From: Halobacteriovorax marinus SJ
GTDB taxonomy: Bacteria; Bdellovibrionota; Bacteriovoracia; Bacteriovoracales; Bacteriovoracaceae
Reading direction: 5' to 3'
Length of the DNA stretch: 64,000 nt
Assembly: GCF_000210915.2 (NCBI RefSeq)
Contig: NC_016620.1
Coordinates: 248,001-312,000 of the forward strand
Shown here: one piece after another, positions 1 to 7,830 of the stretch
Layout of the letters: each line of letters opens with the position of its first letter
Numbering within the stretch: position 1 is the first letter of the stretch
Program-made: the position numbers and the translations under genes
The notes under the pieces: model-generated
Seen by the model: the letters and a program-made list of their open reading frames with translations, nothing else
Told to the model about the DNA's origin: nothing
Databases searched by the model: none

Positions 1-270
1 ATTTTTCTCTATGAATGGAGGGGAGAGAAGGTAGAGAAGTCACTGCATAGTGAAAAAGACCTAAGTTCTCTTCAGGAGAAATTGTCACCGGAGCTAGGAG
101 AGTTTTGGACTCACTTTGATGGTGTCATTGATCAAATCTCTCGCTCTAGTGCTCAATTGATTAAGGAGAAACCAGAGGAGGTTTTTTCTTATGTTGCTGA
201 GAGTCAGTTAAGGGAGAAACCCTTTTATTACAGATCTTTAGAAAATGAGTTCCACGTAAGCAATAAATGA
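1..270 (+). CDS. Hypothetical protein, C-terminal part only
   Basis: The reading frame is open from the first base of the window and stops at TGA 268-270, so the start lies upstream and about 89 residues are visible. The visible part is charged and helical-looking, rich in Glu, Lys and Ser, with no signal peptide or membrane segment. I do not recognise a family. A TTG at position 82 could serve as a start, but the frame is already open before it, so truncation by the window edge is the simpler reading. It lies 31 bases upstream of the Psd-like gene on the same strand and may be the first visible gene of that group. Confidence 0.6.
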   Translation: MFLYEWRGEKVEKSLHSEKDLSSLQEKLSPELGEFWTHFDGVIDQISRSSAQLIKEKPEEVFSYVAESQLREKPFYYRSLENEFHVSNK

Positions 271-301
271 CATTGGCGCAATTTGTTGATAGATTTATTG
301 T

Positions 302-919
302 ATGGGATTAACTTACCTTCCTAAATGGATATATTCTTGTATCACTTTTGTGGCATTGCTCTTAATGCTAATTATTGGCGTGTGGGGATTTCTATTTGCG
401 GCCCTTGTCTACGGAATACTCTTTGCCATTTTTAGAAAGCAGAAAGAAGACTTTAGAAAAGATTCGAATGAGAATGTAATTGTCTCACCAGTTAATGGAA
501 GAGTTTATAAGATTGAAAAAAATGTTGATCATGAATTCTTTGGCAAAGATATGACAAGTGTCCTCATTCAAGTTCCATTTTGGAAAGAGTTTGGACTTTT
601 CTTTCCAGTAAAATCAGAGATACATGATGTTCAAGCAAGCTGTGATTCATGCTTAGATCACTTAGTGAAATTTAGACTAGTGAATGGAATGGATATCGGT
701 CTTGCTGTTGGACAAAATATATTGCGCTTAGCTCCTCAAATAATGGTCTTACCAGGTGATAGAGGAAAGCAGAAAGTGAATTTTGGATTTCTTCCAATGG
801 GTGGGGAAGTGAGAGTTTTCATCCCATCTGCATTGGAAGTATTAATTAATGAAAAAGATGAAGTAGTTGCTGGGCAAGGAATCCTTGCAGGTATTCCTAC
901 TGATATTGAGGAAAAATAA
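302..919 (+). CDS. Phosphatidylserine decarboxylase-like protein, catalytic residues not conserved
   Basis: The 205-residue protein has a hydrophobic N-terminus (about residues 11-45, probably two membrane passes) and then a domain resembling the short form of phosphatidylserine decarboxylase. SPVNG at 62-66 sits where Psd has SPADG. A segment around 86-105 matches the SP-hydrophobic-DVH region. MGGEVRVFIP at 166-175 sits where Psd has the FGS-RVDVYLP region. In Psd the Asp, the His and the Ser of that region are catalytic; the Ser is the self-cleavage site that becomes the pyruvoyl group. Here they appear as Asn, a non-His residue and Gly. It directly precedes pssA (one base between stop and start), so a role in phospholipid metabolism is likely, but self-processing and decarboxylation look doubtful. 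No Shine-Dalgarno sequence precedes the ATG. An in-frame stop at 290-292 limits any longer version. Confidence 0.7.
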   Translation: MGLTYLPKWIYSCITFVALLLMLIIGVWGFLFAALVYGILFAIFRKQKEDFRKDSNENVIVSPVNGRVYKIEKNVDHEFFGKDMTSVLIQVPFWKEFGLFFPVKSEIHDVQASCDSCLDHLVKFRLVNGMDIGLAVGQNILRLAPQIMVLPGDRGKQKVNFGFLPMGGEVRVFIPSALEVLINEKDEVVAGQGILAGIPTDIEEK

Positions 920-920
920 T

Positions 921-1679
921 ATGATTGATCAGCCTAAAAGGTTAGCTTTCTTTCTACCTAATACATTTACAGCTTTAAATATGGCCTGCGGTTTTGCGTC
1001 TATAATAATGGCCTGGAAGGGACAATTTTATAATGCAAGTATGATTCTATTGCTGGGGGCGATTTTTGATTCTGTTGATGGGAGAGTTGCCAGAATGACG
1101 GGGACTCAGTCTCAATTTGGTGAGCAATTTGATTCTATTAGTGATGTTGTCTCTTTTGGAATGGCTCCTGCTTTCTTGGTTTATAATTGCTTCTTTAAAG
1201 ATTTAGGGCGACTTGGAATGGTTGTTTCTTTCTTATATCTACTATGTGGTGCTTTAAGACTTGCAAGGTTTAATGCCAATATTGATAAAGTTAGTAGTGA
1301 CTACTTTCAAGGTCTACCAATTCCAACTGCGGCTCTAGGTCTTGTGGGTTATGTTCTTTTAGCGATTGAATTTCATTTAATTAAAACGCTAACGCCATTT
1401 ACTATTTTCTATGTTGTTCTCTATTCTCTTTTGATGATTTCGAATATCCCTTTCTATTCTTTTAAGAATGCGACTTGGGTTAAGACTCATAAGAAGAGAG
1501 TGCTCGCAATTATCTTTTTATTGCTGGCCCTCATCTTCACTTACGAGCAGTTAATGATAGGTGTGATTACTGGAGCATATGTTCTAGGTGGATTAGTTTA
1601 TTTTATAACTCATAAAGGCGCTTTAGAAGATGTCTTTTCATGGAAGAGCGAAAATGATGAAATCAATGAAAGTAATTAA
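921..1679 (+). CDS. pssA: CDP-diacylglycerol-serine O-phosphatidyltransferase (phosphatidylserine synthase)
   Basis: This inner-membrane enzyme transfers the phosphatidyl group from CDP-diacylglycerol to serine. The CDP-alcohol phosphatidyltransferase signature is complete: DSVDGRVAR, then a Gly, then FDSISD, giving the D-G-x-x-A-R-x8-G-x3-D-x3-D pattern within about the first 90 residues. Several hydrophobic segments follow, as expected for a polytopic enzyme, and the length of 252 residues is typical of the Gram-positive/archaeal-type PssA. I chose ATG 921, which is preceded by GAGG at 908-911 and lies just after the stop of the Psd-like gene. The frame can be extended to TTG 867 inside that gene, but no initiation signal supports this. 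The next gene overlaps its 3' end. Confidence 0.92.
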   Translation: MIDQPKRLAFFLPNTFTALNMACGFASIIMAWKGQFYNASMILLLGAIFDSVDGRVARMTGTQSQFGEQFDSISDVVSFGMAPAFLVYNCFFKDLGRLGMVVSFLYLLCGALRLARFNANIDKVSSDYFQGLPIPTAALGLVGYVLLAIEFHLIKTLTPFTIFYVVLYSLLMISNIPFYSFKNATWVKTHKKRVLAIIFLLLALIFTYEQLMIGVITGAYVLGGLVYFITHKGALEDVFSWKSENDEINESN

Positions 1680-2610
1680 AGTAGCATTTACAATTTTACT
1701 CATGAGCGCAAGTTTTGCGCAGGACTTTGGTCAAAGAGTAGATGGTGATATTCCAAATGCAATGGATGAAGTCGAAGGTGGAAATAGTCCTTATATACAA
1801 GGCTCTGATGAGAGGCCTATGGATAAGGTTGAGAAAGGGAAGACTTCGGCGATGGTTCCGGGTGAAAGTGATTATGGAACTAAACAGTCTGAGGGGAAAG
1901 ACGCCACTCAATTTAATATTGGAGCACCATTTAGTGGAACAGAGTCCGATCAGTATATCACTTACACAAATAAAGATATTTTAAAAGGCCTCTCTAAAAA
2001 ATCTAAGTCTTCGTTCTCGTTAAAGTTTTTTCAAAATAATTTTGATTACACAGATAATAGAGGAGTTTACGATAGAACATTCGGAGGAGACTCTGGAGCA
2101 AAGGGTGGCTCAATTCACTTATCAAGAGATAAATTTCTCTACAAAGGTTTTATAAATATTGGCTACGGTGGTGGAGCCGGTGTTGGCTATAGTACAGGAA
2201 AAGGGATTTTCTCTGATGACGGTACTGTGAGTAATACTAGATTTAATCTCTACTCACTTCCTCTCGATTTAAGATTGGTTCTTGAACTTCCAATTGGTGA
2301 AGTCATTAAGCTCTCGGCGGCCGGTGGTCCTAGTGCTATGGGACTTATTCAAAATAGAAGTGACAGAGACGACGGTGATAAAGACAAGGAAAAGAAGCAA
2401 GTTGGATTTGGATATTTTGCTGAGGGAAAATTTAAGTTGAACCTTGGCCATCTGTTTACAGATACAGGATTCGAATTTTATAGAGATCATGAAGTGAGTT
2501 TTATGTCTCTAGATCTTGCTGTTCGTATGCAAAACTATAGTGGTTTCGGTGATGATATCGAGATTAGTGGAATGTCTTACGGAGTAGGTTTTACTTTTGA
2601 GTTTTTATAA
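1657..2610 (+). CDS. Exported protein, probable outer-membrane beta-barrel
   Basis: The N-terminus is a signal peptide (MKSMKVIKVAFTILLMSASF, cleavage expected after Ala-Gln). It is followed by a hydrophilic, low-complexity stretch rich in Asp, Glu and Gly to about residue 110. The C-terminal 200 residues alternate polar and aromatic/glycine-rich strands and end in Phe-Glu-Phe-Leu, as in outer-membrane barrels. I do not recognise a named family. Nested ATG codons occur at 1630, 1654, 1657 and 1666; GGAAGAG at 1642-1648 favours 1654 or 1657. The gene starts inside the end of pssA and its 3' end overlaps the truA start, so it is probably cotranscribed with both. Confidence 0.75.
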   Translation: MKSMKVIKVAFTILLMSASFAQDFGQRVDGDIPNAMDEVEGGNSPYIQGSDERPMDKVEKGKTSAMVPGESDYGTKQSEGKDATQFNIGAPFSGTESDQYITYTNKDILKGLSKKSKSSFSLKFFQNNFDYTDNRGVYDRTFGGDSGAKGGSIHLSRDKFLYKGFINIGYGGGAGVGYSTGKGIFSDDGTVSNTRFNLYSLPLDLRLVLELPIGEVIKLSAAGGPSAMGLIQNRSDRDDGDKDKEKKQVGFGYFAEGKFKLNLGHLFTDTGFEFYRDHEVSFMSLDLAVRMQNYSGFGDDIEISGMSYGVGFTFEFL

Positions 2611-3367
2611 AATAATTCTTAGGTATAAGGGAACTCAATATCAGGGCTGGCAAAAGCAGCCCCACACTAGTCAAACTATTCAAGGTCAATTGGAAAAGGC
2701 TTTGAAGAAAATATCAAAGTCAGATGAAATTCATACGATAGGCTCGGGAAGAACTGACTCTGGGGTACATGCCTTGGGTCAAGTGGTGAGAGTTCAAATT
2801 CCTCTAGAGCTTGAGCCTCTATCACTTCTTAAGGCCCTCAATTCTCACCTTCCAAATGATATTGAATGCATTCATAGTGAAAACTCAAGTGAGCTCTTTA
2901 ATCCAGTTTTTGATGCTAAGGATAAAACTTATAAGTATCTCTTTAGTTTAAATGGAAGAAGAAATGCTTTAGTTGATGATTCTATGACCTGCCTAGATAG
3001 ACCAATGGACATTGAAAAGATGAGAGAGGCGTGTGAGCTCTTTATCGGTGAGCATGACTTTGCTGATTTTTATACTGTTGGAACTGATATTTCTAGCACG
3101 GTAAGAGTTATCTATGATTGTAAGCTGCACTTAGAAAAGCAGCAGGGATTTCTTGGGGAAGTTTATCCAGAGCACTATATTTTTGAAGTTAAAGGGAGCG
3201 GATTCCTAAAGCAAATGGTTAGGCTTATGGTGGGAACTCTCTGGAATATTGGTCTTGGTAAGGTGGAGTTAGCAGACTTGAAAATGGCCTTAAATTCGCC
3301 TTCGGGCGCAAAGCTTGCTGCTGTCGCGCCATCTAACGGTCTCTATTTGTGTGAAGTTAATTATTAA
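2597..3367 (+). CDS. truA: tRNA pseudouridine(38-40) synthase
   Basis: TruA isomerises uridines 38-40 in the anticodon arm of tRNAs. The catalytic-Asp motif GRTDSGVHALGQV is intact at about residues 51-63, and the usual N-terminal KGTQYQGWQ motif is present. The length of 256 residues is normal for the family. The start is TTG at 2597, which overlaps the end of the preceding gene by 14 bases; no ATG lies near, and the family's usual N-terminus (a strand leading into YKGTQY) fits this start. Translation is probably coupled to the upstream gene. Confidence 0.93.
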   Translation: MSFYKIILRYKGTQYQGWQKQPHTSQTIQGQLEKALKKISKSDEIHTIGSGRTDSGVHALGQVVRVQIPLELEPLSLLKALNSHLPNDIECIHSENSSELFNPVFDAKDKTYKYLFSLNGRRNALVDDSMTCLDRPMDIEKMREACELFIGEHDFADFYTVGTDISSTVRVIYDCKLHLEKQQGFLGEVYPEHYIFEVKGSGFLKQMVRLMVGTLWNIGLGKVELADLKMALNSPSGAKLAAVAPSNGLYLCEVNY

Positions 3368-3492
3368 ATGCCAGAATTGAATATCTAACTCTAGCTAGGG
3401 CCTCACTTTCATTGACTTTTGGGCTTATTCCCGATACTTTCAGCACCTATAAATTATACGAAATGATGCAACTAGTTATGCGAGGGTAAGAT

Positions 3493-4773
3493 ATGTCTTA
3501 TACAGTTGAAACGATTAATGATTGTACAAAGAAACTTGTATTTAATTTTGAAACTTTAGATCTAACTGCTGAAATTAAAACAGCAATTATTCAAAAACAA
3601 AAAACAACATCTCTTAAGGGATTTAGAAAAGGTAAAGCTCCTTTGAGCATGGTTGAGCAAGTTTACGGACCTCAGATCCAATCAGAAGCGTTAAATCAAT
3701 TTGTTCAAAATCAATTCTTTGATGCTGTTCAAAAAGAAGAGTTAAGAATTTGTGGATACCCAACTTTTGAAAATATGAATTACGAAGAAGGGAAATCTGT
3801 AAAGTTTGATGCTTTAGTAGAAATTTTTCCAACAGTTGAAGTTAAAAACTTAGATAAAATCACTGTAGCTAAAGAGACAGTTTCTGTATCTGATGAAGAC
3901 GTTGCAGCGATGGAAAAGAATTACCTAGGTTCTAGAGCAGAGATGAAAGAAGTTGAAGGTGATGTTAAGTTAGAAAAAGGTCACTTTGCAGTTCTTAACT
4001 TCCAAGGTGAAAAAGAAGATGGTGAAAGACCAGAAAATATGAAAGGTGAGGAATTCTTACTTGAGATTGGTTCGGGACAATTTATTCCAGGTTTTGAAGA
4101 TGGAATGATTGGAATGAAGAAAGGTGAGAAGAAGAATATTGAATTAACTTTCCCTGGTGACTACCACGTAGAAGATCTAAAAGAAGCTAAAGTTACTTTT
4201 GAAACTGAGCTATTAGAAATTAAGCAAAAGATCTTCCCAGACTTCACTGATGAACTAGCTAAAGAATTTGGTTTTGAGTCAGTAGAAGATTTCAAAACTA
4301 AAACAAAAGATAATCTTTTTAAGCAAAAAGAAAGAGAAGTTGCAGAGAAGATGCACCAAGAAATTCTTGAAAAGCTAATTGAAGCAAATACATTTGATGT
4401 TCCAGCTTCTCTTGTATCTCAACAAGAAGCTAGCTTAAGAGAAGACCTTTCTAGAAACCTTAAAGGACAAGGTTTCAATGATGAGATGCTTAAAGAGTAT
4501 TTTGAGAAGTGGTCTGGAGACATGACTGATAAAGCAACTTTCCAAGTTCGTTCAGGATTAATTTTAGATAACCTTGCTAAGAAATTTAACGTTGAAGCAA
4601 GTGACTCTGACTTTGATGCTAAGATTGAAGAAATGGCCGCTGGATCAGGAATGCAAGCTGATCAAATCAAGAGCTACTATGCTTCTGATGCAAAGTTAAA
4701 AGGAAATTTAATGTATGCGATCAGAGAAGAGAAGACTTTTGAGAAGATCAAAGAAGAAATCAAGTTAAAGTAA
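3493..4773 (+). CDS. tig: Trigger factor, ribosome-associated chaperone and peptidyl-prolyl isomerase
   Basis: Trigger factor binds near the ribosomal exit tunnel and shields nascent chains. The N-terminal ribosome-binding domain has the signature region as SLKGFRKGKAP (about residues 38-48). A central FKBP-type domain follows (about 150-245, with the GSGQFIPGFEDGMIGM core) and then a helical C-terminal chaperone domain. The length of 426 residues is typical. The 125-base gap upstream contains TTGACT at 3412-3417 with TACTTT 17 bases further on as a possible promoter, plus an AT-rich stretch. GAGGGTAAG lies about 8 bases before ATG 3493. A terminator follows. The usual partners clpP and clpX are not next to it here. 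Confidence 0.95.
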   Translation: MSYTVETINDCTKKLVFNFETLDLTAEIKTAIIQKQKTTSLKGFRKGKAPLSMVEQVYGPQIQSEALNQFVQNQFFDAVQKEELRICGYPTFENMNYEEGKSVKFDALVEIFPTVEVKNLDKITVAKETVSVSDEDVAAMEKNYLGSRAEMKEVEGDVKLEKGHFAVLNFQGEKEDGERPENMKGEEFLLEIGSGQFIPGFEDGMIGMKKGEKKNIELTFPGDYHVEDLKEAKVTFETELLEIKQKIFPDFTDELAKEFGFESVEDFKTKTKDNLFKQKEREVAEKMHQEILEKLIEANTFDVPASLVSQQEASLREDLSRNLKGQGFNDEMLKEYFEKWSGDMTDKATFQVRSGLILDNLAKKFNVEASDSDFDAKIEEMAAGSGMQADQIKSYYASDAKLKGNLMYAIREEKTFEKIKEEIKLK

Positions 4774-4800
4774 TATCTTAAAATTTAAATTGATATTTAT

Positions 4801-4830
4801 AAAAGGGCCCACTATGTTGGGCCTTTTTTT
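4801..4830 (+). terminator. Rho-independent terminator of tig
   Basis: AAAAGGGCCCA and TGGGCCTTTT form a stem with one bulged G around a short CTATGT loop, followed by a run of seven T. It begins 27 bases after the tig stop codon. The complementary A-run also makes it plausible in the opposite direction for the convergent small gene. Confidence 0.85.
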
Positions 4831-4833
4831 ATT

Positions 4834-5028
4834 CTAGAAAATATTTAATTTATTAAAAGCTGAGGCCATCTTTTGAACAAACTTAGAAGGCTTCATAAGT
4901 TGTTGCATGGATTCTTTGGCATTTTTTTCGGCCGAGTCCAGAGTGATCTTTGTCTTGGTTGCAATAGAACCTGCTCGATTGATTTCTCTTAATTGTTGTT
5001 GTGCTCTTGTATCATTTGTTACTTTCAT
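4834..5028 (-). CDS. Small hypothetical protein (64 aa)
   Basis: A 64-residue reading frame rich in Lys, Gln, Ala and Ser, predicted mainly helical, with no cysteine, signal peptide or membrane segment. Its amino-acid make-up resembles a real soluble protein rather than a random frame, and it fills the gap between the tig terminator and the aromatic catabolism operon. No good Shine-Dalgarno sequence precedes the ATG, and I recognise no family. It lies 67 bases downstream of the flavin reductase-like gene on the same strand and could be the last gene of that operon. Confidence 0.4.
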   Translation of the reverse strand: MKVTNDTRAQQQLREINRAGSIATKTKITLDSAEKNAKESMQQLMKPSKFVQKMASAFNKLNIF

Positions 5029-5095
5029 AAAGAGCGTATCGGAGGATGTGAGGAAAACTTGAGAGAAAAACTAGGTTTCTCCCAAGTGCTTGAAA

Positions 5096-5728
5096 TTATT
5101 TCTGTATTTGGGCCTTCATTAAACGCTCTCTTTGAATGAGGTGATCACATAGGATCCAATCGTTTCCAGCGCCACGACCGACAGGCTTGAAGTTCTCAGT
5201 TATAATTCTACCTTCTTCAAGTAGTTCCTCATTAACGTGAACTTTAACAACCTCTCCTGTAATAATCTGTCCACATCCTGGCTGGTCACCGTAGCTTAGA
5301 TGGTCTCTATAGATACATTCAAAGTGAATCTTACTCTCGAGAATTCTCTTGGCCTTAACCATGTCTGAATCAATTGGAGTGAGCCCAGCTAACTTGAATT
5401 CATCTTCACCGTATGGAAGTTCAACTGAAGTAGTATTGATTTGGTCGATAATATCTTCACTAACAAAGTTCACTACGAATTCTTTTTCTCTGAAAATATT
5501 TCTTGGAGTATCTTTCATTTCACCAGTAGAGCTCTTAATCATTGGAGAAAAAGCTATAATCATCGGCTTCGCACTTACTGCAGTAAAGAATGAGAAAGGA
5601 GCAACATTATTTGTTCCGTTCTCATTAATTGTTGAAACAACTGCTATAGGTCTTGGAAGAATTGATCCAATTAGAAATTTGTAATTATCTTTAAATTCAC
5701 CATTTGTTTCAAATGTTTTCATCGTCAT
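5096..5728 (-). CDS. Flavin reductase-like, FMN-binding split-barrel protein (DIM6/NTAB family)
   Basis: The 210-residue protein shows the features of the flavin reductase-like split barrel: an ILPRPIAVVSTI strand near residue 23, VAPFSFFTAVSAKP, then SSTGEMKDT and an FVVNFVSE strand. These regions normally bind FMN, and such proteins reduce flavin with NAD(P)H or bind it. AAGGAA six bases before ATG supports the start. It is the last clear gene of a minus-strand operon, 13 bases after the homogentisate dioxygenase gene. The neighbourhood suggests a redox role in aromatic breakdown, but the substrate is unknown. It should not be read as one of the missing pathway enzymes. Confidence 0.8.
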   Translation of the reverse strand: MTMKTFETNGEFKDNYKFLIGSILPRPIAVVSTINENGTNNVAPFSFFTAVSAKPMIIAFSPMIKSSTGEMKDTPRNIFREKEFVVNFVSEDIIDQINTTSVELPYGEDEFKLAGLTPIDSDMVKAKRILESKIHFECIYRDHLSYGDQPGCGQIITGEVVKVHVNEELLEEGRIITENFKPVGRGAGNDWILCDHLIQRERLMKAQIQK

Positions 5729-5741
5729 ATTTAATTCCTTT

Positions 5742-6830
5742 TTACATCCAACTTTTCCAATAATCTTTCACTTCATTTTCCACAAACCAAGTCGTAGGAG
5801 CTAGTGGAAACCTTGTATCAACCATCACTGCAAATTCATCAGTGTGAGTTTTTTCATCTACACTATTAAAGGCCTTTGGATGAGGTCCGTGATGAATCCC
5901 CTGTGGATGAAACGTAAGTGCTCCAGCGTCTATATTGTCCCTGCTGAAGAAATCCCCTTGGTGATAGAAGAGAACTTCATCGTAGTCTATATTTGAATGG
6001 TAGAATGGAACTCGTAAAACCCCATGCTTTGAATCTTCTAGCGGTCTTTCCACAAATGAGCATACGACAAAGTTTCTGCATACAAATGTAGTATGTCCCG
6101 ATGGTGGAATGTGATAGCGATGAGACATGACCGGGCAAATATCATAGATCGATAATTTGCTTGGATAAACAGAACCTTTCCATCCTTTTGCATCAAGAGG
6201 ATTAAATGGATAAGTGATTGTTGTAATATTTCCAAGTCTCTTTACTTCAACTTTATACTCTTCGAGATCTTGCTCTGATCCAATAGCACACTCAGGTGTT
6301 TCAATAACAGTTTGATCATAAAGAGCATTTGGCCCTAGCATCCCTCTATCAGGTTGCTCAAATTCAGACTGAGACTCTATTTTGAAAATCTTTGTCTCAT
6401 TGTCAATAAAGAGCTTGTAAGTGGTACCTCTTGGAATCGTAATATAGTCACCTTTCTTATAACTTAGGTGTCCATAGATTGTTTCAAAGCGTCCTTCTCC
6501 CTGATGAATGAAATATAATTCATCAAAGTCGGCATTTCTAAAAAAGCACTCGAAGCTCTCAGTATAGCGAGCAATATTTATTGTCACATCATTATTAAAA
6601 AGAACGGGTTGAAAGTAATTCGCTTTAAGATGATCGCCGAACATAGGCTTTTGGCATCTTGGTTTTAAATCACCTTCAATATTTGTCCAATTTACAGGAG
6701 GGTTTTGATGATAGATTTGACTTACTCTACCAAAGAATCCCTTTCTTCCGTGCTCTTCTTCGTAGAGGCCTTCTGGAATTTTTACGTGCGCCTGTTTAGA
6801 AAATGTTCCGCTAGATTTAAAACTTTCCAT
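5742..6830 (-). CDS. hmgA: Homogentisate 1,2-dioxygenase
   Basis: This non-heme iron enzyme opens the ring of homogentisate to maleylacetoacetate. The C-terminal cupin region carries the expected iron ligands: a His in FYHSNIDYDEVLFYHQGDF, the Glu of DEVLFY, and the His-rich HPQGIHHGPHP segment. The second cupin-like half around residues 115-150 (FIHQGEGRFET) is also present. At 362 residues it is shorter than the 430-450 residue mammalian and pseudomonad enzymes, so it belongs to the shorter bacterial branch. It overlaps the fumarylacetoacetase gene by 14 bases, which supports coupled expression in tyrosine/phenylalanine breakdown. Confidence 0.9.
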   Translation of the reverse strand: MESFKSSGTFSKQAHVKIPEGLYEEEHGRKGFFGRVSQIYHQNPPVNWTNIEGDLKPRCQKPMFGDHLKANYFQPVLFNNDVTINIARYTESFECFFRNADFDELYFIHQGEGRFETIYGHLSYKKGDYITIPRGTTYKLFIDNETKIFKIESQSEFEQPDRGMLGPNALYDQTVIETPECAIGSEQDLEEYKVEVKRLGNITTITYPFNPLDAKGWKGSVYPSKLSIYDICPVMSHRYHIPPSGHTTFVCRNFVVCSFVERPLEDSKHGVLRVPFYHSNIDYDEVLFYHQGDFFSRDNIDAGALTFHPQGIHHGPHPKAFNSVDEKTHTDEFAVMVDTRFPLAPTTWFVENEVKDYWKSWM

Positions 6831-7830
6831 TCTTTGATCCTATCTTATTCTTTAGTGTTCCGATTCCCTCAACAAATAATTCAATCTCATCACCTGGTTG
6901 AATCCATTTATCAATCTCTAGGCCGCATCCTGTTCCCACAGTTCCCGAGCCAAAGAGATCTCCAGGTAGGACCCACTCATCTTGTGAAACATGAGTGATC
7001 ATTTGCGCGAATGAGAAGTGAGAATCTCCAGACTGTCCTCTAGACCATTCCTCGCCATTAATTTTGGCAGTCATAAGTAGGTCTGGTTCAATTCCATCAA
7101 ATTCATCTATAGTTGTAATTACTGGTCCAATGATAGAGCAGAAATCTTTTCCTTTTGCAGGTCCTAGTCTGATGGCCATCTCTTTCTTTTGAATATCCCT
7201 AGCGGAGATATCATTGAGAATAGTGAAGCCAAAGATATGTTTAAGGGCATCTTCTTCTTTTATATTGATACCCTCTTTTCCTACCACCATTCCTAGTTCT
7301 AGTTCATAGTCTAAGATATTAGTGTAGCCAGGCCATAGTACTTCTTCTTCTGGTCCAATAAAACCGTGAGTCGATCCTTTGTAGTATGCAGGAATTTCAT
7401 ACCAAGCTTCTGGAATAGGTTCGTTTCTTTTCTCAAAACCTTTTGCAACATGTTTTTCGTGAGCATAGAAGTCTCTATATGTTGCAATTTTATCTAGGGG
7501 CTTTGTAAGTGAAATACTTTCATCGTCTAATTTATAAAATGTAGGAGTACCATTTCTTGTCTTTAAGTCTCCAACTAATTTTAAAAACTGAAAGAGTCCA
7601 TAGCTATCTTGAAGAGAGTCTAGAGGGTCATCACATAGATTAAGAACACTAAAGAGTGAACTTGGGAGAGTTCTATTGGCCCTTTCGTAAGGATTATACT
7701 TTCCTTCTCTTTCATAATCACAGGCCCAAACAAAATTCGGATCAATGATAATACCTTCGTTTTCATCAAGGATTCCTAGTCTTGTACTTCCACCTGGAAC
7801 GAGGTTATTTCTGTAGTGACAAATTTTCAT
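6817..7830 (-). CDS. Fumarylacetoacetate hydrolase family protein
   Basis: The 337-residue protein has the FAH-family catalytic core. LDYELELGMVVG supplies the acidic metal ligands, FTILNDISARDIQKKE is the family's N-D-x-S-A-R-D-x-Q motif, and LFGSGTVGTGCGLE is the conserved C-terminal region. The N-terminal domain is also present, so this is a full-length bacterial form. In the homogentisate pathway the enzyme splits fumarylacetoacetate into fumarate and acetoacetate. It starts four bases before the end of the upstream aminotransferase (ATGA overlap), with GGGAGA as ribosome-binding site, and overlaps hmgA downstream. Confidence 0.9.
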   Translation of the reverse strand: MKICHYRNNLVPGGSTRLGILDENEGIIIDPNFVWACDYEREGKYNPYERANRTLPSSLFSVLNLCDDPLDSLQDSYGLFQFLKLVGDLKTRNGTPTFYKLDDESISLTKPLDKIATYRDFYAHEKHVAKGFEKRNEPIPEAWYEIPAYYKGSTHGFIGPEEEVLWPGYTNILDYELELGMVVGKEGINIKEEDALKHIFGFTILNDISARDIQKKEMAIRLGPAKGKDFCSIIGPVITTIDEFDGIEPDLLMTAKINGEEWSRGQSGDSHFSFAQMITHVSQDEWVLPGDLFGSGTVGTGCGLEIDKWIQPGDEIELFVEGIGTLKNKIGSKNGKF

